Shown here: positions 17,599 to 25,751 of the stretch, in pieces
Numbering within the stretch: position 1 is the stretch's first letter
Layout of the letters: each line of letters opens with the position of its first letter
NCBI GenBank assembly: GCA_021737645.1
Contig: JAIPDO010000032.1
Coordinates: 1 to 44,915 of the forward strand
Source of the DNA: Desulfarculaceae bacterium
Lineage (GTDB): Bacteria; Desulfobacterota; Desulfarculia; Desulfarculales; Desulfarculaceae
DNA length: 44,915 bases
Direction of reading: 5' to 3'
The notes under the pieces: generated by a model
Databases searched by the model: none
Told to the model about the DNA's origin: nothing
The model's input: the letters and a program-made list of their open reading frames with translations, nothing else
Position numbers and translations under genes: made by a program

Positions 17599-18320
17599 GC
17601 CTCAGGCGCTTTCTGGTGCGGCCCCAGGCCCTGGCCGTGGGCGAGGTGGCTCTGCCCGCCGAGGAGGCGGCCCACGCCCGCAAGGTGTTGCGCCTTGTGC
17701 CGGGGGCCGAGGTGGAGCTTATCGACGGCCAGGGACGCCGGGCCAAGGGCGTCCTGACCAGTCTGGACAAAAACGGCGGGGCGGTTCGAGTGGAAACGGT
17801 GGAGGCGGCAAGCCCGCCCATGCCCCGCTTGGTGCTGTGCCCTGGTTTGCTAAAGGCCCCGGCCATGGATCTGTTGGCGGTCAAGCTCACCGAGCTGGCC
17901 GTGGACCAGGTGCGCCCGGTTCTCACCAAGCGGGCGGTGCCCAAGGCGGGCGGTGGGCGGGCCAAACTGGAGCGCTGGCAGCGCCTGGCTGGCCAGGCGC
18001 TCAAGCAGTGCGGCGCGGCCAGGGCACCGGAGATGTTCCCCCCCGCCTCCCTCACCGAGGTGCTGGCCGCCGCTCCGCCCGATGCGGCCAAGCTGTTGCT
18101 CTACGAGGACGAGAAACGAACCAGCCTGTCCCAGGTTTTGCCGGGCCTGGCTGGAGCAGGGGAGGTGTGGGCGCTCATCGGCCCGGAGGGCGGCTTCACT
18201 CCCGAGGAGGCTGGCCAAGCCGTGGCTACGGGGTTCATTTCCTGCCGCCTACCCCACACCATCCTCAGGGCCGAAACCGCCTCCCTGGCCTTGGCGGGAG
18301 TGATCCGTTTTGCCCTGTAA
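17595..18320 (+). CDS. rsmE: 16S rRNA (uracil(1498)-N(3))-methyltransferase
   Basis: A 241-residue SPOUT-class enzyme that methylates U1498 of 16S rRNA. It begins with a PUA-like domain (RRFLVRPQAL, EEAAHARKVLRLVPG). The knotted SPOUT domain carries LTELAVDQVRPVLTKRA near residue 95, LAGQALKQCGAARAPE near 135 and the SAM-binding knot WALIGPEGGFTPEEAG near 190, followed by LPHTILRAETASLAL near 215. The start at 17595 overlaps the prmA stop by four bases. After the stop, TAACCC and GGGTTA form a small hairpin but with a poor T-run. Confidence 0.95.
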   Translation: MSLRRFLVRPQALAVGEVALPAEEAAHARKVLRLVPGAEVELIDGQGRRAKGVLTSLDKNGGAVRVETVEAASPPMPRLVLCPGLLKAPAMDLLAVKLTELAVDQVRPVLTKRAVPKAGGGRAKLERWQRLAGQALKQCGAARAPEMFPPASLTEVLAAAPPDAAKLLLYEDEKRTSLSQVLPGLAGAGEVWALIGPEGGFTPEEAGQAVATGFISCRLPHTILRAETASLALAGVIRFAL

Positions 18321-18360
18321 CCCTATTGCTTACTGGGTTATTTATGGGTTAGGTTGAGCC

Positions 18361-19164
18361 ATGGCCCGCCCTTTTGAAAACATGCAGCCCGCCCTTACCC
18401 GTTTGGGGCCGCCACCGGAGACGGCACGGCGCGAGGTGCTGTTTATCCATGGCGCCTGGGGCGGAGCCTGGGTGTGGGACGGCCTGGCCCAGGACCTGGC
18501 CGCCGAGGGCTACGGAGTCAATCTCATCGAGCAGCCGGGCCACGGGGCCGACCGTTGGGTCCTGCCGTCCTTGACCTCCATCAACGACTATGCCGACCTG
18601 AGCCGCCGGGCCGCCGCCTCTTTGGGGCGTCCGGTGCTGGTGGGCCATTCCCTGGGCGGCTGGCAGGTGCAGAAGATCTGGGAGGCCGAGGATCTGCCGG
18701 GAGTGCTCCTGGCGCCTTTGCCGGGCTCGGGCCTGCCGTGGCGCACCTTTTTAAAACTAAACCTGCATTACCCCGTTGATATGTCCAGGCCTTTAGTGGG
18801 TTTGCCCGTGGCCGTCAGCGACACGGCCATGGCGCGGCGGGTGCTGTTCAAGGATCTGGACGAGGCCGCCTTGGCCGAGCGTGTGGGCCGCCTGGCCCCG
18901 GAGCCGTCTTTGGTCTGCCTGCAAATGGCCGCCCTGCTGGGCCTGGGTTTGGGCCGCCCCCACCCCCGGCCTGGCCGCCGGCCGCGCCTGGTGGTCGCGC
19001 CGGCCCAGGACTATTTGTTCCCGCCGGCCGGGCAGAAAAAGCTGGCCCAGGAGCTGGGGGCCCGCTACGTGGAGTTGGAGGGCCTGCCTCACGAGCTATG
19101 GGTGGAGGACCGGGAGGGAAAGGTTAAAACGCTGCTTCTGGATTTCTTGAATAAGCTGGATTAA
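18361..19164 (+). CDS. Alpha/beta hydrolase
   Basis: A 267-residue cytosolic alpha/beta-hydrolase fold protein. It shows FIHGAWGGAWVWDGLA near residue 30 (oxyanion region), the nucleophile elbow GHSLGG near residue 96, an acid position in APAQDYLFP near 217, and the catalytic His in LPHELW near 241. It could be a carboxylesterase, thioesterase or similar; the substrate is not predictable. AGG lies seven bases before the ATG. It follows rsmE by 40 bases on the same strand and is convergent with the LIV operon, with a copy of the dispersed repeat in the gap. Confidence 0.85.
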   Translation: MARPFENMQPALTRLGPPPETARREVLFIHGAWGGAWVWDGLAQDLAAEGYGVNLIEQPGHGADRWVLPSLTSINDYADLSRRAAASLGRPVLVGHSLGGWQVQKIWEAEDLPGVLLAPLPGSGLPWRTFLKLNLHYPVDMSRPLVGLPVAVSDTAMARRVLFKDLDEAALAERVGRLAPEPSLVCLQMAALLGLGLGRPHPRPGRRPRLVVAPAQDYLFPPAGQKKLAQELGARYVELEGLPHELWVEDREGKVKTLLLDFLNKLD

Positions 19165-19173
19165 AAGAACACA

Positions 19174-19249
19174 GGCCGCAGGCGTAGTAATGCTCCGCCG
19201 AAGTCTAAGCGATGCCACCAACGCAGCCCACGGCTGTCTGGCGCAGCCG
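19174..19249. repeat. Dispersed intergenic repeat, copy B (shorter)
   Basis: It aligns with the right part of copy A (5448-5524), sharing GGCCGCAGGCGTAG, CGCCGA, CTAAGCG, CAACGC and CTGGCGC blocks with scattered substitutions. It lacks the left outer arm of copy A, so only a weaker hairpin (GGCGTAG/CTCCGCC, one mismatch) remains. It fills the gap between two convergent genes, as copy A does. Confidence 0.65.
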
Positions 19250-19253
19250 CCGC

Positions 19254-20021
19254 TTACCGCCAGCGCTTTTTGCGCTTATACCGCTGATACCCCTTAACAC
19301 TAACTTCGGAGCGTATGCCCAGGTAAAACTCGCGCACGTCCTCGTCGGCCATCAGCTCCTCGGGCGTGCCCGCCAACACGAAACGCCCGTTCTCCATGAC
19401 ATAGCCATAGTGGCAGTTTTTTAGCGCCATGGCCGCGTTCTGCTCAACCAGGAGCATGGTGGTGCCATACTCGGCGTTAACCCGCTGGATGGTGCCGAAT
19501 ATCTCCTTGACCAGCAGGGGGCTCAGGCCCAGGGAGGGCTCGTCCAGCAGCATTATGCGCGGGCGCATCATCAGGGCCCGGCCGATGGCCAGCATCTGTT
19601 GCTCGCCGCCGCTCAGGTGCCCGGCCAGCTGCTTCTGGCGCTCCTTGAGGCGGGGGAAAAGCTCGTACACCCGCTTGAGGTCGTCCTTGGCCTGGGAGGT
19701 CTTGCGGGTGTAGGCCCCCATCTGGAGGTTCTCAAGGACGGTGAGCTCCTCGAACACCTCGCGGCCCTCGGGAACGTAGGCCAAGCCCAGGTTCACAATG
19801 TCCTCGGTGTCCTTTTTGTCGATGCGGGTCTCGTCCAGCCAGATGGTGCCTTTGTCCGGCTGGTCGTCCAGCATGCCCATGATCGTCTTGCACAGAGTGG
19901 ACTTGCCCGCGCCGTTGGAGCCCAGGATAGCGGTGATCTTGTTTTCGGGCAGCTCCAGGGACACGCCCCTGAGGGCCATGACCAGGCCGTAGAGGGTCTC
20001 GATATTTTTCACCTGGAGCAT
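19254..20021 (-). CDS. livF: Branched-chain amino-acid ABC transporter ATP-binding protein
   Basis: A 255-residue cytoplasmic ATPase of the high-affinity LIV-type importer. Walker A GSNGAGKST near residue 35, Q-loop region with YVPEGREVFEELTV near 87, signature LSGGEQQMLAIGRAL near 137, Walker B IMLLDEPSLGLSP near 157, and H-loop position occupied in LLVEQNAAMAL near 195, the LivF-type ending of the loop. It is the last gene of the operon; its start overlaps the livG stop by one base (TGATG). Confidence 0.95.
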   Translation of the reverse strand: MLQVKNIETLYGLVMALRGVSLELPENKITAILGSNGAGKSTLCKTIMGMLDDQPDKGTIWLDETRIDKKDTEDIVNLGLAYVPEGREVFEELTVLENLQMGAYTRKTSQAKDDLKRVYELFPRLKERQKQLAGHLSGGEQQMLAIGRALMMRPRIMLLDEPSLGLSPLLVKEIFGTIQRVNAEYGTTMLLVEQNAAMALKNCHYGYVMENGRFVLAGTPEELMADEDVREFYLGIRSEVSVKGYQRYKRKKRWR

Positions 20022-20809
20022 CAGGCCACCTCCAGGGCCGACTCTTCGCCCAGATAGGCCTTGAGCACCTCGGGGTGGTTCTGGACGTGTTCGGGTTTGC
20101 CGCGCGCAATGGGCTCGCCGTAGTTGAGCACCATGATTTCGTCGCTGATCTCCATGACCAGGCGCATGTCGTGCTCGATTACCAACAGGGTGATGCCCAG
20201 CTCTTCCTTGATGTCGCCCAGCCAGATCATCAGGTCCTGCTTCTCTTCCATGTTCATGCCCGCCACCGGCTCGTCCAGCAGGAGCACCTCCGGCTCCATG
20301 GCTAGGGCCCGGCCCAACTCCACCACCTTTTGGGTGCCATAGGGCAGGCCGCCCACGAAGCGGTTGCGGGCGTGTTGCAGGTCCAGAAAATCGATGATCT
20401 CCTCAACCTTCCCACGGTGGGCGATCTCCTCGGCCGAGGCCCGGCTGCCCCGGCGGAAAAAGGTGGAGCCGCTCCACACCCCGGTGCGCATGTGCAAGTG
20501 ACGGCCCAGGAGCAGGTTGTCCAGGGTGGTCATCTTGTTGAACAGCTCGATGTTCTGAAAGGTGCGGCCCAGGCCCAGGGCGGCGATCTTGTAGGGCTTC
20601 ATGCCGTTGATGCGCTTGCCCTTGAAACTGACCTGGCCCCTGGTGGGCTTGTACAGGCCGGTGATGCAGTTGAACAGGGTGGTCTTGCCCGCGCCGTTGG
20701 GGCCGATGACAGCGGTGATGCTGCCCTGCTCCAGGCTGAGCGATACATGGTCCAGGGCGGTTATGCCGCCGAAGACCATGGAGAGGTCTTGTATTTCCAA
20801 GATGGCCAT
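20021..20809 (-). CDS. livG: Branched-chain amino-acid ABC transporter ATP-binding protein
   Basis: A 262-residue ATPase, the LivG partner of LivF. Walker A GPNGAGKTT near residue 37, the LivG-typical RTFQNIELFNKMTTLDNLLLG near 82, signature region LPYGTQKVVELGRAL near 152, Walker B VLLLDEPVAGMN near 172, and H-loop LVIEHDMRLVM near 208. The start at 20809 (MAILEIQDLSMVFGG) is chosen over longer upstream frames because it begins the nucleotide-binding domain. The gene follows the substrate-binding protein by 61 bases. Confidence 0.95.
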   Translation of the reverse strand: MAILEIQDLSMVFGGITALDHVSLSLEQGSITAVIGPNGAGKTTLFNCITGLYKPTRGQVSFKGKRINGMKPYKIAALGLGRTFQNIELFNKMTTLDNLLLGRHLHMRTGVWSGSTFFRRGSRASAEEIAHRGKVEEIIDFLDLQHARNRFVGGLPYGTQKVVELGRALAMEPEVLLLDEPVAGMNMEEKQDLMIWLGDIKEELGITLLVIEHDMRLVMEISDEIMVLNYGEPIARGKPEHVQNHPEVLKAYLGEESALEVA

Positions 20810-20870
20810 GGGGCTCCGGGCTGCTGAAAGGGGCGGAGGCCACGCGGCCCCCGCCCCGGGTTCACGGGTT

Positions 20871-22070
20871 TTACTCCACGCCCATCCAGTCGCTGAGGCG
20901 CTGGCCCTTGCCGTAGGTGATCTTCTTGCCGTTGACCTCCGCCGTGGCGGGTACGCACTTGGCCAAGAAGACCTTTTTGAGGCCCTGGCGGCGCTCGGGG
21001 CCATAGGTGATGGGGCCCATGATGCCTTGGAAGTTCTTGAGGCTCTGCATGGCCTTGACAAAGTTGTCAACGCTCAGGTCCTTGCCCGCGCGCTTGATGC
21101 CTTCCACCATGGGCTCCACGAAACCAAAGCCTGCGTAGAAGAACACGCCCCAGCGCTCCTTGGGGGCGAACTTCTTTTGGGCGTTGCGATACTTGACCAT
21201 CAGCGGGGCCTTGCTGTCGGGCAGCTCGGCGAAGTTGCCGAAGATCATGCCGTTCCATAGGCCCTTGGTGATCTTGAACATCAGGGCCACGTCGCTAAGG
21301 GTGGAGCAGGCCATCCACTGGGGCTTGTAGCCCAGCTTGGCCGAGGTGCCCAAAACGATGGCCGCGTGCTTGGGATAGACCCACATGATCACGCAGTCGG
21401 CCCCGGCCTTCTTCATCTTGAGCACGTGGCTGGCCAGGTCGGTCTCGCCCACTTCCACCGGCACGTCGGCGGCCAGGGTCATGCCCCGCTTCTTAAGCTC
21501 GCGCACCGCGCCCGCCAGGCCGCCCTTGCCGTAGTCGTCGTTTTGGTAGAAGAAGGCGATCTTCTTCTTGCCCAGGGTGTCCAGGGCATAGGCGGTGAGT
21601 ATCTGAGCCTCGTCGGGGTACAGGGGGTACACCGCGAAGATGCTCTTCTTGGGCGGATAGGCCCAGTGGGGCGAGCCGGTGGCCATGCCCACCCAGGGGA
21701 TGTTGTTTTTGATGATGTAGGGCATCACCGCCATGCCCGGGCTGGTGCCCACGCCGCAGGCGAATCCCCAGATCTTTTCCTGCTCGTAAAGCTCCTTGGC
21801 GATGGCCTTGGTGCGGTTGGGGTTGTAGCCGTCGTCGCGCAGGAAATATTTGATCTTGCGGCCGTTGATGCCGCCCTCGGAGTTGATGAGGTCAAAGTAG
21901 ACCCCGGTGCCTCGGGCCACCGCGCCCCACAGGGCGGCCGGGCCGGTCTGGGGTCCCCACTGGCCGATCTTGATGGTCGTATCGGTGACTCCCTGCACCT
22001 CGGCCGCGCCGGACGCTCCGGCCAAAGCCAGGCTAAACACCAACACCATCAGCCACAGTATCTTTTTCAT
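20871..22070 (-). CDS. ABC transporter substrate-binding protein, LivK-like
   Basis: A 399-residue periplasmic binding protein (type 1 fold, Peripla_BP_6) delivering amino acids, amides or related organic acids to the LIV permease. A signal peptide (MKKILWLMVLVFSLALAG, cleavage near GAAEV) is followed by IKIGQWGPQTGPAALWG near residue 37 and INSEGGINGRKIKYFLRDDGYNPNRT near 65, the usual family opening. GGAGGG lies three bases before the ATG at 22070. Its position downstream of the permease genes and upstream of livG is a common variant order. Substrate could be a branched-chain amino acid, but homologues also carry urea, amides or aromatic acids. Confidence 0.92.
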   Translation of the reverse strand: MKKILWLMVLVFSLALAGASGAAEVQGVTDTTIKIGQWGPQTGPAALWGAVARGTGVYFDLINSEGGINGRKIKYFLRDDGYNPNRTKAIAKELYEQEKIWGFACGVGTSPGMAVMPYIIKNNIPWVGMATGSPHWAYPPKKSIFAVYPLYPDEAQILTAYALDTLGKKKIAFFYQNDDYGKGGLAGAVRELKKRGMTLAADVPVEVGETDLASHVLKMKKAGADCVIMWVYPKHAAIVLGTSAKLGYKPQWMACSTLSDVALMFKITKGLWNGMIFGNFAELPDSKAPLMVKYRNAQKKFAPKERWGVFFYAGFGFVEPMVEGIKRAGKDLSVDNFVKAMQSLKNFQGIMGPITYGPERRQGLKKVFLAKCVPATAEVNGKKITYGKGQRLSDWMGVE

Positions 22071-22119
22071 GATCCCTCCCTCCAAAATAGACGGGTAAGA
22101 GGCGGCCGCCGGCGGCCGC

Positions 22120-22995
22120 CTAAACTTTGCGCACGTAGTGCTTGGCGAAAAGCCCGCTGGGCTTGACGCACAAAATCAATACGATGACCGCGAAGGCCAC
22201 CACCGCCTTGAACTCCACGGACACATAACCGCCGAAAAGATTCTCCACCACCCCCAGGATGAAGCCCCCCAACACCGCCCCCACCAGGGAGGTCATGCCC
22301 CCCAGGACGGCGGCGGAGAAGCCCTTGAGCTGCGGGGTCCACATGAGGTTGGGGTCCAGGGTGTCGGTGGAGGCGATCAAGAAAGCGGCGCAGGCCCCCA
22401 CCACCGAGCTCATTCCCCATGTGAGCATCATGATGCGCCCCACCCTGATGCCCATGAGCCGGGCGGCCTGCTGGTTTTGCTGGGTGGCTTTCATGGCCAC
22501 GCCCACCTTGGTGTAGCGGAAGAAGACGAACAACAGGATCATCAGGGCGCAAGCCACCCCCAGGGTGACCAGGTTCAACTGGCTTATCACCACGTCCCCG
22601 CCGAGCTGATAAACGTCAAAGTCGCTCACCGGGAAGGGGAAATCCTTTTGGTCGCTGCCCCAGCGCCAGGAGGCCAGGCCGTAAAGCATCATCTCCAGGC
22701 CCAGGGTGATGATGATCAGCCCCAGCACGTTGGGCTCCTTGGCCCGGCGCAAAAAGGCGAACTCCAAGAAAGCGCCCAGGGCGAAGGCGAAGGCCAGGGC
22801 CAGGGTGAAGGACATGGCGAAACCCAGGCCGTAGGTGCTCAGGCACATGTAGGCCACGAAGGCGCTGAGCATGGCCATGTCGCCCTGGGCGAAGTTCAGG
22901 ACCTCGCTGGTTTTGTAGATGATGACCATGGCCAGGGCCATGAGGGCGTAGGTGGCCCCGATGGCGATGCCGGAGGTAATGAGCTGCCCGAGCAT
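22120..22995 (-). CDS. livH: Branched-chain amino-acid ABC transporter permease
   Basis: A 291-residue inner-membrane protein with about eight hydrophobic segments. The family opening GIAIGATYALMALAMVIIYKTSEVLNFAQGDMAML (residues 9-43) and the coupling region GVAMKATQQNQQAARLMGIRVGRIMMLTW near 185 are typical for LivH. It pairs with LivM to form the membrane channel. It follows livM by 30 bases on the same strand. Confidence 0.95.
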   Translation of the reverse strand: MLGQLITSGIAIGATYALMALAMVIIYKTSEVLNFAQGDMAMLSAFVAYMCLSTYGLGFAMSFTLALAFAFALGAFLEFAFLRRAKEPNVLGLIIITLGLEMMLYGLASWRWGSDQKDFPFPVSDFDVYQLGGDVVISQLNLVTLGVACALMILLFVFFRYTKVGVAMKATQQNQQAARLMGIRVGRIMMLTWGMSSVVGACAAFLIASTDTLDPNLMWTPQLKGFSAAVLGGMTSLVGAVLGGFILGVVENLFGGYVSVEFKAVVAFAVIVLILCVKPSGLFAKHYVRKV

Positions 22996-23025
22996 TCCTA
23001 AAGTACCGCTCCTTTATTGAGTCCC

Positions 23026-24075
23026 CTAGAAGGGCCAGGTGCGCCAGTAGATCTTGGTGCGAATCCAGAAGCCGTAGAGCCCCAGGGGCTCGAAGATGAT
23101 TATCAGGACCATGATCAGGCCGAACACCACGTACTGCACGTTGGGCAGCCCGCTCAGGGTGAACACCTGGTTGCTCAATTCGGTTAGCACCGGCCCCACC
23201 AGGGGCAGCTCGCCGATGCGGGCCAGCTCCAGTTGCAGCCAGGTGATCAAGACCGCGCCCATCACCGAGCCCAAAATGGAGCCCAGGCCGCCCACCACCA
23301 CCATGGCCAGGAACATGATGCTGACCATGACGTTGAAGGTGTGGGGGCTGATAAAGCCCAGCACGAAGGCCATGAGGCCCCCGCCGATGCCGGTGAAAAA
23401 GGCGCTGACCGCGAAGGCCAGGGTTTTGTAATAGGTGAGGTTGACCCCGATGCACTCGGCGGCGATGTCGCTGTCGCGCACCGCCACGAAGGCCCGGCCC
23501 ACCCTGGTCTTGGTGAGGTTGCGCAACCCCCAGGTCATGATCACGCAGATGGGCATGATCACCGCGTAGCGCCCGGCGTCGCTGGTCACCTTGAGCCCGA
23601 AAAGCTCCAGGGGAGGGGCCTGCAGGCCCATGTGGCCCCCGAACACGTCCAGGCGGCCCAAAATCTGGGTAATGGTAAGGCCGAAGCCCAGGGTGGCGAT
23701 GGCCAAATAGGGGCCTTCCAGCCTCAGGGCGGGCAGGCCCAAGAGAAAGCCGAAGGCCGCGCTGATGAATCCGGCCAAAGGCAGGGCCACTATGAAGGGG
23801 AGGTGGGCGTTGAGCATCAGGGCCAGGGTGGCATAGGCGCCGATGGCGAAAAATCCGGCGTGCCCCAGGCTGATCTGGCCGGTGTATCCCACCAGCAGGT
23901 TGAGCCCCAGGGCCACGATCACGTGAATGGCGATCAGGTTGACGGTGTAGATCTGGTAGGAATCGGCCACCAGGGGGAAGGCGGCCAGTGCCGCCAGCAG
24001 CACGGCCAGCCAAAAGACCTGCGGCCCGCTGTCCAGCAGACGGATGTCCTCGTAATAGTCGCGCTTCATATCCAT
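23026..24075 (-). CDS. livM: Branched-chain amino-acid ABC transporter permease
   Basis: A 349-residue inner-membrane permease with about ten hydrophobic segments. LivM signatures are GLNLLVGYTGQISLGHAGFFAIGAY near residue 55 and the coupling loop VGRAFVAVRDSDIAAECIGVNLTYYKTLAFAVSAF near 200. It is the first transporter gene of the operon livM-livH-binding protein-livG-livF. The start ATG at 24075 is the best available; GGAGG lies twelve bases upstream, and a second ATG two codons later is possible. It starts 29 bases after the DUF1992 gene. Confidence 0.93.
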   Translation of the reverse strand: MDMKRDYYEDIRLLDSGPQVFWLAVLLAALAAFPLVADSYQIYTVNLIAIHVIVALGLNLLVGYTGQISLGHAGFFAIGAYATLALMLNAHLPFIVALPLAGFISAAFGFLLGLPALRLEGPYLAIATLGFGLTITQILGRLDVFGGHMGLQAPPLELFGLKVTSDAGRYAVIMPICVIMTWGLRNLTKTRVGRAFVAVRDSDIAAECIGVNLTYYKTLAFAVSAFFTGIGGGLMAFVLGFISPHTFNVMVSIMFLAMVVVGGLGSILGSVMGAVLITWLQLELARIGELPLVGPVLTELSNQVFTLSGLPNVQYVVFGLIMVLIIIFEPLGLYGFWIRTKIYWRTWPF

Positions 24076-24104
24076 GGGCGCGGGCTTCCTCCGGAAGCTA
24101 AATT

Positions 24105-24500
24105 TTACTTTTTGTCGGAGTCTGAGGCCTTGCGCGGGCGGCACAAGCGGTCCACCACCCGATCGCTGTATTCGTTGTCGGTGAATATCCCAGAGTTGGG
24201 CCGCAGATGGCTAAATTTCATGGTCAGGTAGTTCAGCCGCTTGAGGGCCTGGTAACGCGTCTTTTCGTCCGGTGCGTTGGCCAAGAGATCCTCCGCCCGC
24301 ACCAGCTCTTTTTGAGCGTCCAACTCAGGTGGGGTGTAGCCCGCATTTTTGAGGATTTTGTAAGCCAGCCTGAGGTCCTCGGGTATGTTGGAGTCGTCTT
24401 CGAACTTGAGGGGCTGGCCTCGGCCGGGGAGGTCGTCGAAGTCACCGCGCTCGGCGGCTTTCTTGATACGCTCCTCAGCCATTTTCTCAAAGATGGACAT
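24105..24500 (-). CDS. DUF1992 (DnaJ-homologue subfamily C member 28 domain) protein
   Basis: A 131-residue protein matching DUF1992: IFEKMAEERIKKAAERGDFDDLPGRGQPLKFEDDSNIPEDLRLAYKILKNAGYTPPELDAQKEL covers the typical family core. The domain is named after its presence in DnaJC28, but no J domain is present here and bacterial function is unknown. The ATG at 24500 is chosen by family; a TTG two codons upstream is an alternative, with GGAGG eleven bases before it. It lies directly upstream of livM and may share its transcript. Confidence 0.88.
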   Translation of the reverse strand: MSIFEKMAEERIKKAAERGDFDDLPGRGQPLKFEDDSNIPEDLRLAYKILKNAGYTPPELDAQKELVRAEDLLANAPDEKTRYQALKRLNYLTMKFSHLRPNSGIFTDNEYSDRVVDRLCRPRKASDSDKK

Positions 24501-24656
24501 ACTCAAGGTTAGGCTATCCTCCAGACCCGTCCGGCAATGGTACAGGTCCGCGGTAGGGGACCCTTGCGGTTGAGTTTCGATGGTAGCCTAAAACGGTAGG
24601 TTTTCGCAAGGCGAATCAACGATATGAATGACGTTCAGTATGGCCGGGCCAGAGGC

Positions 24657-25694
24657 TCATCCCCCCAACCGGGACATCTGACAACCGGCGGCGTGGGGGC
24701 TCACCACGGCCTGGTGGTGGTTTTGGGGCTTGAGGCGGGCCGCTTCGAGCAGGGCCTTGGCCACCGCCGCGTCATCGGCCCCGCCGCGCAGCAGGGGTTT
24801 TAGCTCCACGGCCACCTCGGAGAGCAGACAGGGGACCACCTGGCCCTCGCTGGACAGGCGGATGCGGTTGCAGGTGGCGCAAAAATGGCTGGACAGGGCG
24901 CTGATCACCCCCAGTTCACCGGGCGCTCCGGCCAGGCGCAAACGCTGGGCCGGGCCGTCGCCGGGGCGCTGGGGCAGGGGCTCAACCTCGCCCAGGGCCC
25001 TGATGCGCTGCAAGACCTGCTCGGCGGCCAAAAAGCGCTCCGGTTGAAATGGGGTGTTGCGGCCCACGGGCATGTATTCGATAAAGCGCACCGCCAGGGG
25101 ATGCTCCAGGGTAAGGCGGGCGAAATCCACTATCTCTTCTTCGTTCACTCCGCCCAACAGCACCACGTTGATCTTCACCTGAATGTTCGGCTCCTTCAGG
25201 GCCGCCTGGAGGCCATGGCGCACCTTGGCCAGGGCCTCACCTCCGGCCTGGGCCCCCAACCCGGTGATTTCGCCGTATAGGTCTGGCTTGAGGCTGTCCA
25301 GGCTCACGTTGACCGTACTCACCCCTCCGGCCACCAACTCGGGCAGCTTTTGGGCCAGGAGCAGGCCGTTGGTGGTGATGCGCAGGTCCGGCCGGGGAGT
25401 CAGGGATTTCAGCTCAGTCAGCAGCCGGGACAGGCCCTTGCGCAGCAGGGGCTCGCCGCCGGTGAGGCGTATCTTATCCACCCCCAGGCCCACGGCGATA
25501 CGCGACACCCGGGCCAATTCCTCCAAGGTGAGCACCATGTCCTGGGGCAGCTTTTCGATACCCTCGGGGGGCATGCAGTAGCGGCAGCGCAGGTTGCACA
25601 AGTCGGTGATGGACAAACGCAGGTAGTGCAGACGGCGTCCGAAACTGTCCAAAAGTTGGGCGGGAACCGGGGTGGACTGGCTGGGGGTGGTCAT
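24657..25694 (-). CDS. moaA: GTP 3',8-cyclase MoaA (molybdenum cofactor synthesis)
   Basis: A 345-residue radical-SAM enzyme that converts GTP to 3',8-cyclo-GTP, first step of molybdopterin synthesis. The radical-SAM cluster motif CNLRCRYC is near residue 33, preceded by RLHYLRLSITDL. KIRLTGGEPLLRKGL is near 75, YMPVG near 200, and the second [4Fe-4S] site CATCNRIRLSSEGQVVPC near 270. The C-terminus CQMSRLGG ends with the double glycine needed for MoaA activity (usually -GG), preceded by MSRLGG in place of the more common MSxIGG. It appears monocistronic with no riboswitch-like leader visible. Confidence 0.95.
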   Translation of the reverse strand: MTTPSQSTPVPAQLLDSFGRRLHYLRLSITDLCNLRCRYCMPPEGIEKLPQDMVLTLEELARVSRIAVGLGVDKIRLTGGEPLLRKGLSRLLTELKSLTPRPDLRITTNGLLLAQKLPELVAGGVSTVNVSLDSLKPDLYGEITGLGAQAGGEALAKVRHGLQAALKEPNIQVKINVVLLGGVNEEEIVDFARLTLEHPLAVRFIEYMPVGRNTPFQPERFLAAEQVLQRIRALGEVEPLPQRPGDGPAQRLRLAGAPGELGVISALSSHFCATCNRIRLSSEGQVVPCLLSEVAVELKPLLRGGADDAAVAKALLEAARLKPQNHHQAVVSPHAAGCQMSRLGG

Positions 25695-25751
25695 GCCTCT
25701 TTCCTGAGTCTGTTAGTGAGTCTGCAAGTCTAGTCCCGGGAGCCTATCCCG